Shown in pieces: positions 1 through 9,970 of a stretch of DNA of 64,000 nucleotides. This DNA comes from JAGOJE01 sp964553715. GTDB taxonomy: Bacteria > Pseudomonadota > Alphaproteobacteria > Rickettsiales > Rickettsiaceae. Under the pieces are notes generated by a model. That model was not told where the DNA came from and ran no database searches. It saw nothing but the letters and a program-made list of their open reading frames with translations. The position numbers and the translations under genes were made by a program. The DNA is taken from contig CAZKKY010000002.1 of assembly GCA_964553715.1 (NCBI GenBank), positions 29,633-93,632 of the forward strand, in the 5' to 3' direction. The number at the start of each line of letters is the position of its first letter. Position 1 is the stretch's first letter.

Positions 1-1
1 A

Positions 2-1042
2 AATAGGAATATACCAGAGCATCATAAAAAGCTTGGCCTCCATGTTAAAACCTCTAATTTATGTAGTGAGATAACTCTTCCTACAGGAATTGACCATCTA
101 GGGAATGAGCGCACTGCTGTTTGCTGCCTTTCTTCTCTTAATCTAGAATATTTTAATGACTGGAAAGATAATAGTGATTTCATACCCGATGTGATGCGTT
201 TTTTAGATAATGTTCTAGAGGATTTTATCAATAAAGCACCTGAGGAAATGCATAGAGCAAAATATTCAGCAATGAGAGAACGCAGCATAGGTCTTGGTGT
301 TATGGGCTTTCATTCATTCTTGCAAGATAATAATGTTCCTATGGAATCCGTCATGGCAAAAGTGTGGAACAATAAGCTATTTCAGCATATCGCAAAAGAG
401 GTTGACCGCGCTTCATCTTTAATAGCAGAAGAGCGTGGATCTTGCCCTGATGCAGAAGAATGTGGAATAAAAGCTCGTTTTAGTAATAAAACAGCGATTG
501 CTCCTACGGCTTCAATTTCTATCATTACTGGTAATGCATCACCAGGAATAGAACCCTATGCCGCAAATAGTTTCACTCAAAAGACTCTCACTGGTTCTTT
601 TACAGTACGTAACAAAAACTTAGAGAAACTTCTTATATCAAAAGGATTTAATAATGAACAAGTATGGTCTTCTATTTCCACTCATGAAGGGTCTGTACGC
701 CATTTAACATTCCTGACTGATCATGAAAAAGATGTATTTAAAACAGCATATGAAATGGATCAAAGGTGGCTTATAGAGCTTGCAGCTGATCGCACGCCAT
801 ATATTTCACAAGCTCAGTCTCTTAATGTATTTCTACCAGGTGATGTAAGCAAACAATATTTACATGATGTTCACTTCAGAGCATGGAAAATGGGTGTTAA
901 AAGTTTGTATTATTGTAGATCTACTTCTATTCAGAGAGCAGATAAAGTTTCACATGCTGTTGAGAAAGTAAATAACGATCATAATAAAGACGAAAAAACA
1001 GTTGATAATAATAAATATGATGAATGCCTTGCGTGCCAGTAG
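2..1042 (+). CDS. nrdA: ribonucleoside-diphosphate reductase alpha subunit (class Ia), 5'-truncated by window edge
   Basis: Large catalytic subunit of class Ia ribonucleotide reductase, which makes deoxyribonucleotides with NrdB. Only the last 346 residues lie in the window; the reading frame is open from base 2, so the gene starts upstream. Active-site landmarks are visible: SNLCSEI near base 55 (the Asn, thiyl-radical Cys and Glu of the family), a second redox Cys in TAVCCLSS, the Tyr-Tyr radical relay pair in SLYYCRS, and the C-terminal redox pair in DECLACQ. An internal ATG at 191 is not the true start because conserved sequence continues upstream of it in the same frame. nrdB follows 46 bases downstream, so the two are probably one transcript. 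The function is certain from the motifs; the N-terminal ATP-cone region cannot be judged. Confidence 0.96.
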   Translation, partial: NRNIPEHHKKLGLHVKTSNLCSEITLPTGIDHLGNERTAVCCLSSLNLEYFNDWKDNSDFIPDVMRFLDNVLEDFINKAPEEMHRAKYSAMRERSIGLGVMGFHSFLQDNNVPMESVMAKVWNNKLFQHIAKEVDRASSLIAEERGSCPDAEECGIKARFSNKTAIAPTASISIITGNASPGIEPYAANSFTQKTLTGSFTVRNKNLEKLLISKGFNNEQVWSSISTHEGSVRHLTFLTDHEKDVFKTAYEMDQRWLIELAADRTPYISQAQSLNVFLPGDVSKQYLHDVHFRAWKMGVKSLYYCRSTSIQRADKVSHAVEKVNNDHNKDEKTVDNNKYDECLACQ

Positions 1043-1088
1043 CTTAGATAACTAAAACAACAAATAAGAATATATTGAGAGAAAAAAT

Positions 1089-2093
1089 ATGACATTACTA
1101 AAAGCAAACCCTATTTATAAACCTTTTTCGTATCCTTGGGCTTACGAAGCATGGCATACTCAGCAGAAAATTCACTGGCTTCCTGAGGAAGTGCCACTAG
1201 CTGATGATGTAAAAGACTGGAAATATAATTTAAGCTCTGGGGAAAAACATCTTCTTACTCAAATTTTCCGTTTTTTCACTCAGGCAGATATAGAGGTAAA
1301 TAATTGTTATATGAAGCATTATTCTAAAGTGTTTCAGCCAACTGAAATCCAGATGATGCTCTCTGCTTTTTCAAATATGGAGACTATTCATATCGCTGCT
1401 TACTCTCACCTTCTTGATACTATCGGAATGCCTGAAATAGAATATCAAGCCTTTATGAAATATAAAGAGATGAAAGATAAATATGATTATATGCAAAAAT
1501 TTGGCGTAGATACCAATCAGGATATAGCAGCAACTCTTGCAGTATTTGGTGCATTTACCGAAGGGTTGCAGCTTTTTGCTTCATTTGCTATTTTACTTAA
1601 TTTTCCTCGTTTTAATAAAATGAAAGGAATGGGTCAAATCGTTACTTGGTCTGTTAGGGACGAAACTCTACATACTAATTCAATAATTACTTTATTTAAG
1701 ACATTCATTAAAGAAAATCCAGAAGTATGGACAGAACAGCTTAAAAGCCGTCTATACGAGGCATGCGCTACTATCATCCATTTCGAAGATGCTTTTATTG
1801 ACCTTGCTTTTGAAGTTGGAGGAATAGAAGGCTTAACAGCAAGAGAAGTAAAACAATATATCAGATATATTGGCGATAGAAGACTTATGCAATTAGGCTT
1901 AAAGGAAATATATCTGGTAGATAAAAACCCACTTCCATGGATAGACGAAATTCTAAACGGCGTAGAACACACAAATTTCTTCGAAAATAGAGTAACAGAA
2001 TATACAAAAGCTGCAACTACTGGATCTTGGGATGAAGTATTTGAAGCTATGGATGGAAATTTAAACCCCGCTCAGTCAAACTTATTTGAGTAA
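1089..2093 (+). CDS. nrdB: ribonucleoside-diphosphate reductase beta subunit
   Basis: Radical-generating small subunit of class Ia ribonucleotide reductase, partner of the upstream NrdA. It has 334 residues, within the family's range. Metal-ligand and radical motifs are present: METIHIAAY carries the Glu and His ligands and the radical Tyr, FTEGLQLF the next Glu, and RDETLH the last Glu and His. The start is an ATG preceded by GAGAG. The gene converges on nuoD, with a large hairpin between the two stop codons. Confidence 0.96.
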   Translation: MTLLKANPIYKPFSYPWAYEAWHTQQKIHWLPEEVPLADDVKDWKYNLSSGEKHLLTQIFRFFTQADIEVNNCYMKHYSKVFQPTEIQMMLSAFSNMETIHIAAYSHLLDTIGMPEIEYQAFMKYKEMKDKYDYMQKFGVDTNQDIAATLAVFGAFTEGLQLFASFAILLNFPRFNKMKGMGQIVTWSVRDETLHTNSIITLFKTFIKENPEVWTEQLKSRLYEACATIIHFEDAFIDLAFEVGGIEGLTAREVKQYIRYIGDRRLMQLGLKEIYLVDKNPLPWIDEILNGVEHTNFFENRVTEYTKAATTGSWDEVFEAMDGNLNPAQSNLFE

Positions 2094-2102
2094 AACAATT
2101 TT

Positions 2103-2136
2103 TTAGTACTGCATCAGTTTTTTGATACAGTACTAA
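2103..2136. terminator. hairpin between convergent nrdB and nuoD, candidate bidirectional terminator
   Basis: A 9-bp perfect stem (TTAGTACTG with CAGTACTAA) continues into an inner 4-bp stem (ATCA/TGAT) around a six-base loop. It lies between two converging genes. There is no clean T-run directly after either arm, so termination is inferred from position and stem strength. Confidence 0.5.
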
Positions 2137-2150
2137 GTGCAATAAGATTT

Positions 2151-3335
2151 TTAGCGATCTATTTCGCCAAAAACTATATCTAAACTTGAAATAATTGTTA
2201 CAATATCTGCCATCATATGTCCCCGGGACATAAAATCTAGACCTTGTAAATGAGCAAATCCTGGGGCTTTAATCCTACACCTATATGGTTTATTACTACC
2301 ATCTGCATATAGATAAACTCCGAATTCTCCTTTAGGGGCTTCAACTGAAGAATATACTTCGCCTTTTGGTACATTATAACCTTCTGTAAATAGCTTAAAG
2401 TGATGAATTATAGCTTCCATGGAGGTTTTCATATCTCTACGTTTTGGAGGAGATATTTTTAAATTTTCGCTCTTGATAGGCCCTGATGGCATATGTTCTA
2501 TTGCCTGGGTTATAATCCTTATAGATTGATACATTTCCTCAACACGTACTAAATATCTATCATAGCAATCACCATGTTTACCTATAGGAACATCAAAATC
2601 CATTTGGTCGTATACATCATAGCTTTGTTGTTTCCGTAAATCCCATGGAATGCCTGATCCACGAAGCATTGGACCTGAAAAACCCCAGTCCATAGCCTCT
2701 TTTTGAGAAACTACACCAATGCCTACAGTACGTTGTTTCCATATCCTATTTTCTGTTAAAAGCTCCTCAACATTAGCAATATGTGATTTAAACTCAGAAA
2801 CAAATTTTAAAATATCATCACATATTCCTTCTGGTAAATCTTGAGCTACTCCACCAGGCCTAAAATAATTAGCATGCATTCTCGAACCAGATACTCTTTC
2901 ATAAAATTCCATAATTCTTTCACGATCTTCAAAAAACCATAAAAGAGGTGTAGTGGCCCCAAGATCAAGAGCCTGAGTTCCTATATTCATTGTATGATTT
3001 AAAATTCTTGTAAGTTCTGCAAATAGTACTCTTATATACTGAGCTCGCTTTGGGACGTCACATTTTAACAACCGCTCTACAGCAATAGCAAAAGCATGTT
3101 CCTGACACATAGGCGAGACATAATCAAGCCTATCAAAATATGGTATAGCTTGAAGATAAGTTTTATGCTCTATTAATTTTTCTGTACCTCTATGAAGTAA
3201 TCCAATATGAGGATCTGCTTTGGTAATAACTTCACCATCCATTTCAAGTATTAATCGTAATACACCATGAGCAGCAGGATGCTGAGGACCAAAATTCAGT
3301 GTAATGTCTTTTTCTAAAATGCTTTTATTATCCAT
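2151..3335 (-). CDS. nuoD: NADH-quinone oxidoreductase subunit D (49 kDa)
   Basis: Quinone-site subunit of respiratory complex I on the cytoplasmic face of the inner membrane. It has 394 residues, the usual alphaproteobacterial length. The start region holds the conserved NFGPQHPAAHG motif, followed by HRGTEKLIEHK and YFDRLDYVSP, which belong to the quinone cavity. It is last of a leftward nuoA-B-C-D unit, 42 bases after nuoC. The usual next gene, nuoE, does not follow: the cluster ends here against nrdB, so the remaining complex I genes must be elsewhere. Confidence 0.96.
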   Translation of the reverse strand: MDNKSILEKDITLNFGPQHPAAHGVLRLILEMDGEVITKADPHIGLLHRGTEKLIEHKTYLQAIPYFDRLDYVSPMCQEHAFAIAVERLLKCDVPKRAQYIRVLFAELTRILNHTMNIGTQALDLGATTPLLWFFEDRERIMEFYERVSGSRMHANYFRPGGVAQDLPEGICDDILKFVSEFKSHIANVEELLTENRIWKQRTVGIGVVSQKEAMDWGFSGPMLRGSGIPWDLRKQQSYDVYDQMDFDVPIGKHGDCYDRYLVRVEEMYQSIRIITQAIEHMPSGPIKSENLKISPPKRRDMKTSMEAIIHHFKLFTEGYNVPKGEVYSSVEAPKGEFGVYLYADGSNKPYRCRIKAPGFAHLQGLDFMSRGHMMADIVTIISSLDIVFGEIDR

Positions 3336-3377
3336 ATTAATAATTTTATTTTATATCCTGCAACTAAATGTCTGTAA

Positions 3378-3974
3378 TCATTTTGTAGCTTTTTCATCCC
3401 CATGCAATACTCCTGAGCCATTCCATGGAGATACAAAATCAAAATTTCTATATTCTTGATCTAAAGATACTGGTTCATATATTACTTTTTGTAAGGCTTC
3501 GTCATATCTCACCTGAGTATATCCGCTAAGAGGAAAGTCCTTTCTTAATGGATGCCAAGCAAAACCATAATCTGTTAGAATTCTTCGCATATCAGAATTG
3601 CCATCAAAGATTATACCAAACATATCAAAAATTTCTCTCTCATACCAACATGCTGAGCTAAAAATTTTAACAATCGATGGAATTTTTTCTTGATCTTTTA
3701 CATGAGTTTTTAACACAATTCTGATATTATGTTCTAAACTTAGCAAATTATATATTACTTCGAATCTCTCTTGTTTCTCTGGAAAATCTGCAGCGAATAA
3801 ATCTGTTAAAACAGTGAAGCGAAATTCTTTCTTTTTTAGAACCCTAAGACATGGGATCAGATCTTTCCTCTCAAGATTTACTGAGATAATCTTCATATCT
3901 ATATTAGAGGATGGGATCTCATGATAAGAATTTGAAAATTTTCGTAAAGCTTCAAGCAATTTTTCTACTATCAT
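3378..3974 (-). CDS. nuoC: NADH-quinone oxidoreductase subunit C (30 kDa)
   Basis: Complex I peripheral-arm subunit that packs against NuoD. It has 198 residues. The family signature is clear in the C-terminal half: WYEREIFDMFGI followed by RRILTDYGF and HPLRKDFPLSGY. It overlaps the nuoB stop by four bases, a sign of translational coupling. No Fe-S or catalytic residues are expected in this subunit. Confidence 0.95.
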   Translation of the reverse strand: MIVEKLLEALRKFSNSYHEIPSSNIDMKIISVNLERKDLIPCLRVLKKKEFRFTVLTDLFAADFPEKQERFEVIYNLLSLEHNIRIVLKTHVKDQEKIPSIVKIFSSACWYEREIFDMFGIIFDGNSDMRRILTDYGFAWHPLRKDFPLSGYTQVRYDEALQKVIYEPVSLDQEYRNFDFVSPWNGSGVLHGDEKATK

Positions 3975-4480
3975 CTTTTAAATCTTGTAGTACGTTTTAT
4001 TTTTTTCTGCAATTGCATTATTCCGTAAAGTAAAGCTTCAGCAGTAGGAGGGCACCCAGGCACATAAATATCAACTGGAACAATTTGATCACACCCCCTA
4101 ACTACAGCATAAGAATAATGATAATATCCACCACCATTAGCACAAGAGCCCATAGAAATAACCCATTTAGGTTCTGGCATTTGGTCATATACTTTTCTTA
4201 GTGCTGGTGCCATTTTATTTGTAAGAGTACCAGCTACAATCATAACGTCAGATTGTCTAGGACTCGGACGAAATAACATTCCAAACCTATCCATATCATA
4301 TCTACTTGCTGCAGCTTGCATCATTTCTACAGCGCAACAAGCCAGTCCAAAAGTCATAGGCCATAATGATCCAGCCCTTGCCCAACCAATCACATCATCT
4401 AATTTCGCAAGAACATAACCTCTGCTTGCGAATTCATCAGATAAAATGTCGTCATTAGTAAGCTCATGATTCATTCCCAT
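3971..4480 (-). CDS. nuoB: NADH-quinone oxidoreductase subunit B (Fe-S cluster N2)
   Basis: Carries the terminal Fe-S cluster N2 of complex I, next to the quinone site. Cluster cysteines are visible in GLACCAVEMM, GSCANGGGYY and VPGCPPTAEA. I chose the ATG at 4480 because a strong AAGGAG site lies seven bases upstream. The frame is open to 4501, and another ATG at 4474 forms an ATGA overlap with the nuoA stop, so 4474 is the alternative start. From 4480 the product is 169 residues. It overlaps nuoA by ten bases. Confidence 0.95.
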   Translation of the reverse strand: MGMNHELTNDDILSDEFASRGYVLAKLDDVIGWARAGSLWPMTFGLACCAVEMMQAAASRYDMDRFGMLFRPSPRQSDVMIVAGTLTNKMAPALRKVYDQMPEPKWVISMGSCANGGGYYHYSYAVVRGCDQIVPVDIYVPGCPPTAEALLYGIMQLQKKIKRTTRFKR

Positions 4481-4845
4481 TCTAACGCTCCTTTTTTCCA
4501 TTCATATATAAAGCCAATTATCAAAACTGATAAAAAGACAATCATCGAGTAAAAACCTAAAGATCCTATTTTACCAAGACTAATAGCCCAAGGAATTAAG
4601 AACATTATTTCAAGATCAAAAATTATAAACAAAATTGCAACAAGGTAAAATTTTATATCAAAATTACCCCTAGCATCACCAAAAGGCTCAAAGCCACATT
4701 CATAACTCGATAATTTATCCTTTTGTGGTTTTTGCTTTGCAAGAAGCATGGGTAGTACCAATACCACAATAGATATAGCAACTGCAATAGCAAAAAATAC
4801 TACTATTGGTAAATATTCACAAATTCCAAGAAAGGGTTTTAACAT
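4471..4845 (-). CDS. nuoA: NADH-quinone oxidoreductase subunit A
   Basis: Small membrane subunit of complex I. The 124 residues show three hydrophobic segments (about 11-34, 65-88 and 94-115). Between the first two is the conserved loop YECGFEPFGDARGNFDIKFY (quinone-gate region). It is first gene of the leftward nuoABCD unit; the transcript would start in the AT-rich gap 4846-5020. Confidence 0.94.
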   Translation of the reverse strand: MLKPFLGICEYLPIVVFFAIAVAISIVVLVLPMLLAKQKPQKDKLSSYECGFEPFGDARGNFDIKFYLVAILFIIFDLEIMFLIPWAISLGKIGSLGFYSMIVFLSVLIIGFIYEWKKGALEWE

Positions 4846-5023
4846 AAAATTTTTAAGATTAAATTATCTCTATTATTCGTATATCATTATGATAGAACTA
4901 TCAAGAACTATTTACCCTACAATCCTAATCTCAACCAAAGATAATTATTCGGTCAATAACCCAGGAATCAAAAATTCTTCGATAATTATCTAGCAAAAAT
5001 AGTTAGAAATGCTTAATGATACT

Positions 5024-6958
5024 CTACTCAAGCGCATTTGGTATTTTACTAGATCCTAAAAAGCTACGTAACTTCCTAGAGCGACTTGGGTGTTTTAATT
5101 TACGTAATGCCTTTGCTTCAATCTGACGAATTCTTTCCCTTGTTACATGAAACTGCTGACCAACTTCTTCTAGAGTATGGTCTGTATTCATACCTATACC
5201 AAAACGCATACGTAACACTCTTTCTTCACGTGGTGTAAGGCTAGATAAAATCCTAGTAGTAACCTCACGTAAGTTAGATTGGATTGTAGCATCAAGAGGT
5301 AATACAGCGGTTTTATCCTCTATAAAATCTCCTAGAGAACTTCCATCTTCATCGCCAACAGGGTTTTCAAGACTTACAGGCTCTTTGGCTATTTTCATTA
5401 CTTTACGTACTTTATCTACAGGCATAGAGAGACGAGTAGCAATTTCTACTGCTGTTGGTTCATACCCAAGCTCATTAAGCATCTGACGTGAAGTTCTAAT
5501 AATTTTATTAATTGTTTCTATCATATGCACAGGGATACGAATAGTACGCGCCTGATCAGCAATAGATCTTGTAATTGCTTGTCTTATCCACCATGTAGCA
5601 TAAGTAGAAAATTTATAACCACGACGATATTCAAATTTATCCACAGCCTTCATTAACCCTATATTGCCTTCCTGAATTAGGTCTAAAAATTGTAATCCAC
5701 GATTAGCATATTTTTTGGCTATGGAGATAACAAGACGTAAGTTTGCTTCTATCATTTCCTTTTTCGCTCTAGAAGCAAGCCTTTCACCTTTTTGGATTGC
5801 ATTTACTAGAGTCTTAAATTCTGTGATAGGAGAACCAACCTCTTTAGATATGTCTCTTAGCTCTTCTATGTGTTTAAGCAAAATATCCCTTTCAGACTTG
5901 ATAAAGTCCTTCCACTTATCATCAGAATTTTTAGCCATTTTGTCTAGCCAATCTTCATTGATTTCTTGTCCTAAATAATTATCTAAGAAGCTTTTTCTAC
6001 TAACTTTATGTTTTTCTGCAAGCCTAAGCGAAGAAGATTCTATAGTAAATATTCTTTTATTTGCATTATATAATTTATCTAGAATCTCTTGAATTGATTT
6101 ACTGCTTAAACGCAGCTCTTCTACTAATGTAATAAGACTTGCTAAAGATTCTTTATATTTTTTGTTAGATACAAGTTTTGATGAATCTACATTCTTTTCG
6201 TAATGGGAAGAAATCATTTCTAGCATAACATGAGATATAGCAGAAATATTTTCCATTTTATCAATTACGCTTGGTAATAGATTAGATTCTAGGCTCATTA
6301 CTGGTACTGAATCTTCATCGTCCTCTTCATCTTCTTCATCATCTGAATCTAGGTCCTCTTCATCATCCTCTTCATCAAGATCATCAGCTATATCCGTAGT
6401 ATCTTCTTGTAGATCATCTACAGAGATAGAAGATTCAATATCTATGAAATCCCTAAGCATAAGCTTTTCATTAACTAGATCTTCATACCATTTAATCAAT
6501 TGCTTCATAGTAGCAGGACTTTCACAAAGAGATTTAATCATCATCTCCTGCCCTTCTTCTATTTTTTTTGCAATATCTATTTCACCCTCACGGGATAGAA
6601 GCTCAACACCACCCATATCTCTTAAATAAAGACGCACAGGGTCATCAGTTGAAGATCCTATTTCTTCTTCGGATTCTTCTTCTAACTCTACATCAGTATT
6701 TGATGTAGAAACTCGAAGTTCTTCATCTACACTAATATCAAATTTTATATCTTCATCATCTTCTAGAAACTCTACGCCAGCATCCGAGAATTTAGATATG
6801 ATTTTTTCAAGATCATCAACAGACATTTTTTTATCTGCTGGTAATGCTTTGTTTATATCGTCATAAGTGACAAAACCTTTGCCTTTAGCTTTATCTACTA
6901 AAGAATCTATATCAGATTCACTCGATTGTTTGTTTTCAGGATTAAAATCTTTTTTCAT
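5024..6958 (-). CDS. rpoD: RNA polymerase primary sigma factor (sigma-70)
   Basis: Housekeeping sigma factor that directs RNA polymerase to promoters. The 644 residues show region 1.1 at the N terminus, region 1.2 (SSTDDPVRLYLRDMG), a non-conserved insert with a long Asp/Glu run at about residues 195-220, region 2 (ANLRLVISIAKKYANRG, then FSTYATWWIRQAI, the -10 reader) and region 4 (TPREERVLRMRFG, then VTRERIRQIEAKALRKL, the -35 helix-turn-helix). The ATG overlaps the end of dnaG by 17 bases, so the genes are coupled as in the dnaG-rpoD order common in bacteria. TTGaca/TATaat-like promoters seen elsewhere in the window fit this sigma. Confidence 0.97.
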   Translation of the reverse strand: MKKDFNPENKQSSESDIDSLVDKAKGKGFVTYDDINKALPADKKMSVDDLEKIISKFSDAGVEFLEDDEDIKFDISVDEELRVSTSNTDVELEEESEEEIGSSTDDPVRLYLRDMGGVELLSREGEIDIAKKIEEGQEMMIKSLCESPATMKQLIKWYEDLVNEKLMLRDFIDIESSISVDDLQEDTTDIADDLDEEDDEEDLDSDDEEDEEDDEDSVPVMSLESNLLPSVIDKMENISAISHVMLEMISSHYEKNVDSSKLVSNKKYKESLASLITLVEELRLSSKSIQEILDKLYNANKRIFTIESSSLRLAEKHKVSRKSFLDNYLGQEINEDWLDKMAKNSDDKWKDFIKSERDILLKHIEELRDISKEVGSPITEFKTLVNAIQKGERLASRAKKEMIEANLRLVISIAKKYANRGLQFLDLIQEGNIGLMKAVDKFEYRRGYKFSTYATWWIRQAITRSIADQARTIRIPVHMIETINKIIRTSRQMLNELGYEPTAVEIATRLSMPVDKVRKVMKIAKEPVSLENPVGDEDGSSLGDFIEDKTAVLPLDATIQSNLREVTTRILSSLTPREERVLRMRFGIGMNTDHTLEEVGQQFHVTRERIRQIEAKALRKLKHPSRSRKLRSFLGSSKIPNALE

Positions 6959-8744
6959 TAGTACCGCTCTGAATTAAAGCTTCATTCATTAGTTCAATTT
7001 CTTGCTGAGTTTGTATAATTTCTTTTTGATAAATTTGTATTTTTGCAAAGTTACTGTCATTCATATCAGATATTAAAGACATATATTCATGCTTAATATT
7101 TAGTAAATGATGCTTCTTCATCAAAATATTCCAAAATAGGTGGGGATTATATGTTGATTCTATGTTAGATATATCAAAAAACACAGCACTTGGCGCGCAT
7201 AGTAGCACAAATATCTCAACAAATCTAGTCTTTTTACAAAGCTTTTCTAGTTTTTCTATGCTAAGATCCTCCAAAGGAGAATCTAAAGATCCTTCTATAT
7301 CAAGTAGCCAATCCCTAAAGACTGATAGTTTATAGTCCTTTATATTTATCATAGATAAAGACTCACGAATTTCTTCTATAGACAAAAGAGATGGAACCCT
7401 AACAATAAGAGATAACATAGCATGATATAATAACTCATCTTCTTTTAGCTTTGTAGGAATATCCAGATCACTTAAATGTGCTTTTGGCTTTTTACGAGAA
7501 AAATATTGCCAAATAGAATCTTTAAAAAATCTTGCATAATTTGCTTTTAGAATATTATTTGTAATCATATTAGTATAATTTTCAAGATTATACTCTAGAT
7601 TAGATCTAGACTCTGCAGTATTTGGGATATTATTTTTTGTTTCTAAATACCAAATCATTTCAGACATGGAATATCTTTTGTTTATTAGCCTAGTCATTTT
7701 TTCAGAGCCAAATTTTTTGATTAGGTCATCTGGGTCATACCCTGATGGCATCATCACAAAACTCAGGCTTTTATTATTATTTATCTGTGGCAAAGACAAA
7801 TTTATTACTTTATTAGATGCTCTTATACCAGCCGCATCTCCATCAAGACATATTATAATCTCATCTACACAGCGCCATAATTTAACAAGATGTTGCTGAG
7901 TGATTGCTGTACCTAGGGTTGCTACAGAATTTTTAAACCCAGCAGACTGAAGTGTTATAAGGTCCATATAACCTTCTACTACTATTATATTACCTTTTCT
8001 ATAACCTTCGCCTATCGCTCTATCTTCTCCGTATAGAGTTTCGCTTTTTTTAAAAACCATAGTCTCAGGAGAATTAAGATATTTTGGACTGACATCATCA
8101 GACATAGCTCTGCCGCCAAATCCTATAATCTTACCATATATATTTTTGATAGGAAAAATAACTCTGTCACGGAAATTTTCATATATCTCGCCTTTTTCAT
8201 TTTTAGTCACAAGGCCTGCTTTATTCATCATAACGAGAGGTATATTTTTACTCTCAAGATAACTTTGTAAAGCTTTTTTAGACGGGGCAAAACCTATCGC
8301 AAATTCATCAATAATTTTACGGTCAAGAGATCTAGACTCCATATAACGTAATACTTTGTCATTTAATTGCTTTTGAAAAAAATCTGATGCAATCTCAAGA
8401 ACATTATATATCTGATCCATCTCTTCGTAGATCTTTTCTTCGTTTTTTGATATTTTTGGAATTTCGATATTATTTTCAGTAGCAAGTTTGATAGCAGATT
8501 CTTTGTAAGACAAACCACTAGTTTCAGATACAAATTTTATGACATCACCATGGGCCCCGCACCCAAAACAGTGATAAAATCTCTTATGGTCATTAATAGT
8601 AAAAGACGGAGACTTTTCACTATGAAATGGACATAAACCAGAATATTCTACTCCTTTCCTTGTTAAGCTGATATTTTTAGCAGCAACTTCAGAAACAGAA
8701 ATCTTAGTTCTAAGCAATTCAAAAAAATCCGAAGTAATTCTCAT
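6942..8744 (-). CDS. dnaG: DNA primase
   Basis: Makes RNA primers at the replication fork. The 600 residues contain the N-terminal CHC2 zinc finger (Cys38, His41, Cys59, Cys62 in CPFHSEKS and YHCFGCGAHGD), the RNA-polymerase core with FGGRAMSD, and the TOPRIM acidic motifs VVEGYMDLI and CLDGDAAGIRA. The C-terminal third is the less conserved helicase-binding part. It lies upstream of rpoD with overlapping ends, and 48 bases after the thiolase gene, so it may sit in a longer operon starting at alr. Confidence 0.96.
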   Translation of the reverse strand: MRITSDFFELLRTKISVSEVAAKNISLTRKGVEYSGLCPFHSEKSPSFTINDHKRFYHCFGCGAHGDVIKFVSETSGLSYKESAIKLATENNIEIPKISKNEEKIYEEMDQIYNVLEIASDFFQKQLNDKVLRYMESRSLDRKIIDEFAIGFAPSKKALQSYLESKNIPLVMMNKAGLVTKNEKGEIYENFRDRVIFPIKNIYGKIIGFGGRAMSDDVSPKYLNSPETMVFKKSETLYGEDRAIGEGYRKGNIIVVEGYMDLITLQSAGFKNSVATLGTAITQQHLVKLWRCVDEIIICLDGDAAGIRASNKVINLSLPQINNNKSLSFVMMPSGYDPDDLIKKFGSEKMTRLINKRYSMSEMIWYLETKNNIPNTAESRSNLEYNLENYTNMITNNILKANYARFFKDSIWQYFSRKKPKAHLSDLDIPTKLKEDELLYHAMLSLIVRVPSLLSIEEIRESLSMINIKDYKLSVFRDWLLDIEGSLDSPLEDLSIEKLEKLCKKTRFVEIFVLLCAPSAVFFDISNIESTYNPHLFWNILMKKHHLLNIKHEYMSLISDMNDSNFAKIQIYQKEIIQTQQEIELMNEALIQSGTNEKRF

Positions 8745-8792
8745 TTAATATATCTAAAATATTCTCTAATTCAATTCTTTAAAAAGCCAGCA

Positions 8793-9968
8793 TTATACTA
8801 ATTCTACGCAAATACTAATACCCATTCCGCCCCCTATACATAAAGAGGCAAGACCTTTCATAGCTCTTCTACGCTGCATTTCATGAAGCAATGTAACAAG
8901 AACCCTTGCACCACTTGCTCCTATAGGGTGGCCTAAAGCTATTGCTCCACCATTTACATTAACTTTGTCTTTGTTAAAACCCATAGTTTTATTCACATAA
9001 CATGCCTGAGAAGCAAAAGCCTCGTTTATCTCTATTAGATCAAGATCTGATATTTCCCAAGATGCTTTGCTTAAAGCTTTTTTACTAGATGATATAGGAC
9101 CTATTCCCATAATATCAGGATCAACTCCTGAACTAGCATATGAAACTATTCTTGCAATAGGTGTAAGATTGAATTTTTTTACCATCTCAGCTGATGCAAG
9201 TATAACTGCTGCAGCTCCATCATTAATTCCTGAAGAATTACCAGCAGTTACGCTACCATCTTTGATAAATGCAGGTTTTAATTTTGATAAAATATCAATA
9301 TTAGTATCTGGCCTAATAAATTCATCCTTATCAAAAGTAATGATTTCTTTCTTAAAAGATACTTCTATAGGCACTATTTCTTTTGCAAATCTTCCTTCCT
9401 TTTGAGCTATAGCAGCTTTTGTGTGAGATAAATATGCAAATTCATCCTGCTCTGTTCTTGAGATATTAAACCTATTTGCTACATTCTCTGCAGTAATACC
9501 CATTGGCGTATTTGAAAAAGCATCCGTTAAGCCGTCATACATCATCATATCTATCATTTTAGCATCTCCAGCTTTGATAGGAGATCGCATATAAATAGCA
9601 TGGGATGCTAAAGACATATTCTCCTGACCACCAGCTATTATCATTTCTCCATCACCGCAAGCAATTGCAGAAGCCCCAAGTAATATTGCTTTTAAGCCAG
9701 ATCCGCATACCTTATTTACCGTAAAAGCAGGTACGTGATTAGGAATAGAAGCATTTATTGAAGCTTGCCTTGCAGGATTCTGCCCTAAAGATCCTGTCAA
9801 TACTTGCCCCATTATTACCTCAGAAATATATGAAGGGTCAATCGCACTCTCTTCTATTAAATTTCGCAATACACGCTCTCCAAGTTTAATAGCAGAGATA
9901 GTGCTAAGAGAACCCATAAAGCTTCCTATAGCAGTACGCTTTGCATTAGTTATATATACTTCTCTCAT
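8793..9968 (-). CDS. acetyl-CoA C-acetyltransferase (thiolase)
   Basis: Condenses two acetyl-CoA to acetoacetyl-CoA, or the reverse thiolysis. The 391 residues match the family length. The catalytic set is intact: Cys88 in KVCGSGLKA, His347 in LGHPIGASG and Cys377 in LCIGGGMG. The gene starts two bases after the stop of a PHA-synthase-like gene, so a role in polyhydroxybutyrate or ketone metabolism (phaA-like) is likely by context. The reductase phaB is not in the window, so atoB-type degradation is an equal alternative and I leave the symbol blank. Confidence 0.92.
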   Translation of the reverse strand: MREVYITNAKRTAIGSFMGSLSTISAIKLGERVLRNLIEESAIDPSYISEVIMGQVLTGSLGQNPARQASINASIPNHVPAFTVNKVCGSGLKAILLGASAIACGDGEMIIAGGQENMSLASHAIYMRSPIKAGDAKMIDMMMYDGLTDAFSNTPMGITAENVANRFNISRTEQDEFAYLSHTKAAIAQKEGRFAKEIVPIEVSFKKEIITFDKDEFIRPDTNIDILSKLKPAFIKDGSVTAGNSSGINDGAAAVILASAEMVKKFNLTPIARIVSYASSGVDPDIMGIGPISSSKKALSKASWEISDLDLIEINEAFASQACYVNKTMGFNKDKVNVNGGAIALGHPIGASGARVLVTLLHEMQRRRAMKGLASLCIGGGMGISICVELV

Positions 9969-9970
9969 TT

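Noticed and set aside
4748..4993. 81-codon plus-strand frame over the nuoA 5' end and upstream gap
   Set aside because: Half of it is antisense to nuoA, it lacks a ribosome site and has low-complexity Ile/Asn/Ser content.
5580..5650. Two DnaA-box-like words (TTATCCACC and TTATCCACA) suggesting an origin
   Set aside because: They lie in the most conserved coding part of rpoD (region 2) and are explained by the protein sequence; no DUE or cluster is present.
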